DNA of 64,000 nucleotides, taken from positions 56,206 to 120,205 of the forward strand of contig CAKUNS010000001.1 in NCBI GenBank assembly GCA_934668515.1. The letters are read 5' to 3'. A program made the translations under genes and the position numbers. The DNA is from an uncultured Eggerthellaceae bacterium. Lineage in GTDB: Bacteria > Actinomycetota > Coriobacteriia > Coriobacteriales > Eggerthellaceae. Numbering within the stretch: the first letter of the stretch is position 1; every line of letters begins with the position of its first letter. Below the pieces are notes generated by a model. The model saw nothing but the letters and a program-made list of their open reading frames with translations, did not search any database and had not been told where the DNA came from. Below, piece after piece: positions 60,664-64,000 of the stretch.

Positions 60664-61503
60664 TTACAGCTGGTAGCTGAAGTTGTCGATCAGGCGGGTG
60701 GTGCCGATGCGGACCGCCATGGCAACAAGGACGTCGCGGTCGATGGTCTCAACCGGCTGCATGGTTAGCGCGTCGACCGCGGTGACGTACTCGGTGTTGG
60801 CCAAAGGCTCGCTGGCAAGCACGTCTTTCATGGCTGCTTCCAAGTCGGCTGCGCGCATGCCCGGCTCGATGATTTTCTGTCCCTTTTGAATGGCCTTGGA
60901 CAGGATCGGGGCGGCCGCGCGCTCTTCGGCGGACAGGTAGGTGTTGCGGCTGGACTTCGCCAAGCCGTCAACCTCGCGAACGATGGGACAGCCGTTCACC
61001 TTCACGTCGAAGTTCAGGTCGGCGGCCATCTTCTTCACGATGGCTAGCTGCTGGGCGTCCTTCTGACCGAAATAGGCGTTGTCAGGCTGCATGATGTTGA
61101 ACAGCTTGCTGACAACGGTGCAAACGCCGCGGAAGTGGATGGGGCGTGCCGCACCGTCCATGGTCGAGGAAAGCAGATCGATGTTCACGAATGCGTGCGG
61201 ATCGTGGTACATCTCCTCGGGCTCGGGATGGAACACCAGATCGGCGCCGATCTTCTCGCATAGGGCGCAGTCGCGGTCGAAGTCGCGCGGATAGCTTTCC
61301 AGATCCTCGTTCGGTGCGAACTGCGTGGGGTTCAGGAAGACCGAGACAACCACGCGATCGTTTTCCTTGCAAGCGCGCTCGATCAGGCTGGCGTGGCCTT
61401 CGTGCAGGTAGCCCATGGTGGGCACCAGGCCGATGGTTTCGTCGTTGCGCTTCCAGGCGCGGGTGATCTGCTTTGCTTCTTCGACGGTGCGTGCGATCTG
61501 CAT
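60664..61503 (-). CDS. panC: Pantoate-beta-alanine ligase (pantothenate synthetase)
   Basis: 279 residues: PTMGYLHEGHASLI (HIGH-type motif), FLNPTQF, YFGQKDAQQL and SSRNTYLS (KMSKS-like). It joins pantoate to beta-alanine to give pantothenate. ATG 61503 has GGAG upstream. It lies between the BASS transporter and panD on one strand; panB is not in the window. Confidence 0.96.
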   Translation of the reverse strand: MQIARTVEEAKQITRAWKRNDETIGLVPTMGYLHEGHASLIERACKENDRVVVSVFLNPTQFAPNEDLESYPRDFDRDCALCEKIGADLVFHPEPEEMYHDPHAFVNIDLLSSTMDGAARPIHFRGVCTVVSKLFNIMQPDNAYFGQKDAQQLAIVKKMAADLNFDVKVNGCPIVREVDGLAKSSRNTYLSAEERAAAPILSKAIQKGQKIIEPGMRAADLEAAMKDVLASEPLANTEYVTAVDALTMQPVETIDRDVLVAMAVRIGTTRLIDNFSYQL

Positions 61504-61601
61504 GAGGGGCTCCTCGGTTCGGTTCGTTCTGTCGTGCTTGTTGGTTCGTGCGCTTGCTTGCAATGTTGCGCTGCGGTGGTTTGGCTTTCGGTGCGGCCGG
61601 C

Positions 61602-61994
61602 TTAGATCATGTCAGCCAGCAGGCCGTGCTTCTCGTAGTCGGTGACGCGCGTGGGCTTGTTGTCGTCGTCGACGAAGACAACGGCAGGTTTGGCAGCCTT
61701 GGCCTCGGCGGGCTCAAGCTCCGCGTAGGCCATGATGATGATCTTGTCGCCCGGGGTTGCGCAGTGCGCGGCGGCGCCGTTCAGGCAGATGATGCCGCTT
61801 CCGCGTTCGCCTGCGATGGTATAGGTCGCGAAGCGCTCGCCGTTGGCAAGGTTTGCGATTTCAACACGCTGGTATTCCAGGATGTGCGCGGCGTCCAGCA
61901 GGTCCTCGTCGATGGTGATCGATCCGACGTAATCGAGGTCGGCCTGAGTGACGGTTGCGCGGTGGATTTTACCTGCGAGCATAGTGACGGTCAT
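61602..61994 (-). CDS. panD: Aspartate 1-decarboxylase
   Basis: 130 residues. The self-cleavage site is Gly24-Ser25 in DYVGSITID, giving the pyruvoyl group. The sequence [29 protein letters not shown] follows. It makes beta-alanine for PanC. An alternative start is four codons later (MLAGKIHRA). The 60 bases between panD and panC hold no gene. Confidence 0.94.
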   Translation of the reverse strand: MTVTMLAGKIHRATVTQADLDYVGSITIDEDLLDAAHILEYQRVEIANLANGERFATYTIAGERGSGIICLNGAAAHCATPGDKIIIMAYAELEPAEAKAAKPAVVFVDDDNKPTRVTDYEKHGLLADMI

Positions 61995-62210
61995 GAATGT
62001 GCCTTTCTTATCGATTGCTCGCTTATTCTAGAAGGACGGGGCGGAATGAGAACCCCTAATGGAATAATGTAGGGAACTGTAGTGCAACAGCGTTGTTTGC
62101 GGCGTCAAATCGTCGTTGTTCGTGAAGAAAACGTGTCGAGACGCCGATTGCCGACGTAAGATCGCGCGCTGTTGAGCCAGCTTGTTCGGCCTTGAGGATT
62201 CGAGGAAGCC

Positions 62211-63665
62211 ATGTTCCTGAAGAAAACGAAGCGAAATGGTCGCGTTTACCTTTCTGTCGTTCAGAACTACCGGCAAGACGGGAAGGTGCGCTCGAAGACC
62301 ATTGAGTCTTTGGGGTACGTTGACGAACTGGTGCGGTTTTACCCTGACCCCATTAATTTCTTCACGCAACAAGTTGCCCAGATGAACCGCGAGCGCGAGG
62401 CGAAAGGAGGAAGCGTTCTTCTGACCATCGATCGCGACGAGCGCATAGAGCCTGACAGACCGGGCTCTATCCAGTTGGGCAGCGCCATCGCGTTGGGCTA
62501 CCTCGATCTGTTTGGAGTGGGCAAGTCGTTGGCACTTCACCCGCATGCGGGGCGCGTGCTTGAGCTGTTGGTTTCCGCCCGCATGCTTCATGCCGTTCCC
62601 GTGCACGAAACCTGGAACAGCCGAAACAAGTTCACGCGCGCTTGCGATTTCTCGTACTCGCAAGTGTTCGCCTCGCTCGAGGATCTTGCCGAGGCGGCGC
62701 CGTCGTTGGTCCGCTCGCTGAATGCCCGCTACGATCAGGTTCGCGGGCCGCGTCTTCTTGACAACGTGCGCATCGTTTTCAGCAATTACGTGTTCAACTG
62801 GCCCGACGATGACGCTTCGGGCGGCCCCGACGAGATGGGCCTTCAGGGGCGGGCGCGTTTGTGCCTGGCAATCGACGGCGGCGGCATCCCGTACGCGTAT
62901 CGTATGGTTCCGTACGATATGGATGCCGATCAGGTGGTTGACCTGGTGCTATCGTTGAAAGACGAGGTGGGCGCCAGGCATGCGATGCTGGTTGCCGCAC
63001 AGCTTCCCGAGGCCGTTGCGGTTATGGATGCGCTTACGGCGAACGGGGACGGTTTCGTTTTGCTGCAGCCTGCGGAATCGCTTGCGCGCGAGACTATCGA
63101 GTGGATCGACGATCCCGAAGGGTACGACCGCACGCGCAACGGCGCGTACGGCATCAAGTCGCATCGAATCGCGCGTCATTCGACGGATTCGCGCGGCGGG
63201 GTGCACGACCTGAAGGAAATCGCTCTGCGCAGTTCGTCCGCAACGGGCAGTCAGGCGTTCTGCATCGTTTCGAGCGAGGTCGACCGATCTGATGCCGCGA
63301 TCTTCAACGTATATCGAGAGCTGTGGCGCGTTCACGAGCCGTTCCAGGTGATCTCGGCCGACTTCATCCAGACGCCGTATCCGCTTGATGCTCGCGCGCA
63401 TCTTAAGGCGCACTTCCTAGTGTGCTATGTCGCGTTCTTCCTGCTGCGCGTGCTGAGGCAGGACATGGACTGGCGCTTCAACGCCGCCGAGGTGGCCGAT
63501 GCCTTGCTGGCTATGGAGGGCGCGTACGTCTCCGAGAACTGGTACGTGTTCAATTACCGCACGGCTGTGACCGACGCCGTTCAGCAGGCGGCGGGCGTTC
63601 CTGTGGGCAAGCGGCTGATGAGTCGCGCCGAGATCCGGGGCGTTCCTGCGCTTATCAGCGCGTAA
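62211..63665 (+). CDS. IS1634-like transposase
   Basis: 484 residues. The N-terminus MFLKKTKRNGRVYLSVVQNYR...KTIESLGYVDEL is typical of IS1634-family transposases. Candidate DDE residues: Asp in RLLDNVRIVF, Asp in LAIDGGGIPYAY, Glu in RVHEPFQV; the C-terminal RAHLKAHFLVCYVAFFLLRVLR also matches. The usual first catalytic motif is altered, and I found no clear terminal inverted repeats or target duplication, so it may be a fixed or decaying copy. Confidence 0.78.
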   Translation: MFLKKTKRNGRVYLSVVQNYRQDGKVRSKTIESLGYVDELVRFYPDPINFFTQQVAQMNREREAKGGSVLLTIDRDERIEPDRPGSIQLGSAIALGYLDLFGVGKSLALHPHAGRVLELLVSARMLHAVPVHETWNSRNKFTRACDFSYSQVFASLEDLAEAAPSLVRSLNARYDQVRGPRLLDNVRIVFSNYVFNWPDDDASGGPDEMGLQGRARLCLAIDGGGIPYAYRMVPYDMDADQVVDLVLSLKDEVGARHAMLVAAQLPEAVAVMDALTANGDGFVLLQPAESLARETIEWIDDPEGYDRTRNGAYGIKSHRIARHSTDSRGGVHDLKEIALRSSSATGSQAFCIVSSEVDRSDAAIFNVYRELWRVHEPFQVISADFIQTPYPLDARAHLKAHFLVCYVAFFLLRVLRQDMDWRFNAAEVADALLAMEGAYVSENWYVFNYRTAVTDAVQQAAGVPVGKRLMSRAEIRGVPALISA

Positions 63666-63703
63666 GCGAACTGGACGGTTGGTTTCGCGATGGATCGCAT
63701 TCC

Positions 63704-64000
63704 CTAGAGGAAAAAGTCCCTCGCGCTCACGATGCGGATGCCGTCGATGTCCGTGTCGTAGGAACCTTGCCTCACGACCACGATCTTCTCGTGGTTGTCC
63801 CGTATTGACTTCAGAGGGGCGATCTCGCGCTCCTTGGTCTCGCTTGCGAACATCTCGTCGGTCGCCTGCACGTAGAGCACGCGCCCGTCCTTCGTCGCAA
63901 CGAAGTCGACTTCCTTGCCGTAGAGCTTGCCCACATGCACGCTCCACCCTTCGTAGAGCAGCTGGAGATACACGGCGTTCTCGAACAGGCGGCCGGTATC
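63704..64000 (-). CDS. C-terminal part of a DUF4143/AAA-type ATPase (5' end outside window)
   Basis: The frame enters from the right edge (minus strand) and reads TGRLFENAVYLQLLYEGWSVHVGKLYGKEVDFVATKDG..., ending at 63704. This matches the nuclease-like C-terminal domain of DUF4143 ATPases, with E-V-D-F-V and Q at the expected places. The ATPase domain is outside the window. Such genes are common near mobile elements. Next to the transposase here. Confidence 0.75.
   Translation of the reverse strand, partial: DTGRLFENAVYLQLLYEGWSVHVGKLYGKEVDFVATKDGRVLYVQATDEMFASETKEREIAPLKSIRDNHEKIVVVRQGSYDTDIDGIRIVSARDFFL

Noticed and set aside
59577..60680. Plus-strand open frame of about 367 codons opposite the BASS transporter
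   Set aside because: Its protein is rich in His, Asp, Gly and Asn, the usual mirror of a hydrophobic membrane protein on the other strand.
62000..63703. Complete insertion sequence with inverted repeat ends around the transposase
   Set aside because: No matching terminal inverted repeats or target duplication could be seen on either side, so only the transposase gene is annotated.
1..64000. CRISPR array, prophage or restriction/defence island
   Set aside because: No regularly spaced repeats, cas genes, phage structural genes or known defence gene sets were seen; the DUF4143 fragment at the right edge alone does not support one.

Overview
The window looks like a chromosomal segment from a gut-type actinobacterium of the class Coriobacteriia, most likely the family Eggerthellaceae. 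This is inferred from gene content: a DsrP/DsrC respiratory fragment, a C5-pathway tetrapyrrole cluster, several cytoplasmic aryl-sulfate sulfotransferase paralogues, an actinobacterial Tad locus and a sortase-assembled SpaA-type pilus. Species cannot be set from the sequence alone. No rRNA genes, CRISPR array, prophage or replication origin were seen.

Layout. (1) 1-10.5 kb: the end of a DsrO-like ferredoxin gene, dsrP, dsrC and a DsrN/CobB-type amidase, then precorrin-2 dehydrogenase, hemA, hemC and a cobA-hemD fusion, many joined by 4-base start/stop overlaps, followed by hemB and hemL. Together they would carry glutamyl-tRNA to uroporphyrinogen III and on to siroheme (probably siroheme amide), the cofactor of dissimilatory sulfite reductase. 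dsrAB are not in the window. A tRNA-Glu gene lies convergent to hemL. (2) 10.9-14.4 kb: an SsuABC/TauABC-like ABC importer, a TetR regulator and tRNA-Val. (3) 14.6-25.1 kb: a complete Tad/Flp pilus locus (cpaB, tadZ, tadA, tadB, tadC, flp, several TadE/TadG pseudopilins, two uncharacterised small genes and a prepilin peptidase). (4) 25-34 kb: threonine synthase, a structured non-coding stretch with three hairpins ahead of a short MntR/DtxR-type regulator, a DivIC/FtsB-like division protein, exopolyphosphatase, tRNA-Leu, a polyprenyl synthase, a peptidoglycan-binding protein and leuCD. (5) 34-41.7 kb: a zinc-ribbon protein and a four-gene sortase pilus cassette (tip or basal SpaA pilin, major LPXTG pilin, two class C sortases), sitting between leuCD and leuB. 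(6) 43-51.5 kb: divergent thioredoxin reductase and thioredoxin, three tandem aryl-sulfate sulfotransferase genes and a DASS/SLC13-like anion transporter. Copies 1 and 2 of the sulfotransferase share a 336-bp identical 3' tract that runs past the stop codon, and a similar GTGATA-type element precedes four of these genes. (7) 51.8-64 kb: mostly housekeeping genes (a compact class III fructose bisphosphatase, a Nudix hydrolase, DAHP synthase, an HD hydrolase, an Rrf2 regulator with a duplicated hairpin at its 3' end, acyl-ACP thioesterase, ferrochelatase, a nitrilase-family amidase, a BASS transporter with panC and panD), then an IS1634-like transposase and the end of a DUF4143-type ATPase.

How the parts connect. 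The strongest functional theme is sulfur: sulfite-reduction electron transfer (DsrOP, DsrC), its siroheme-type cofactor, a possible sulfonate importer, and a sulfo-transfer module with its own thiol-redox pair and anion transporter. The second theme is surface structure, with two unrelated pilus systems in one window. Assignments rest on motifs and context read by eye; no database search was run.
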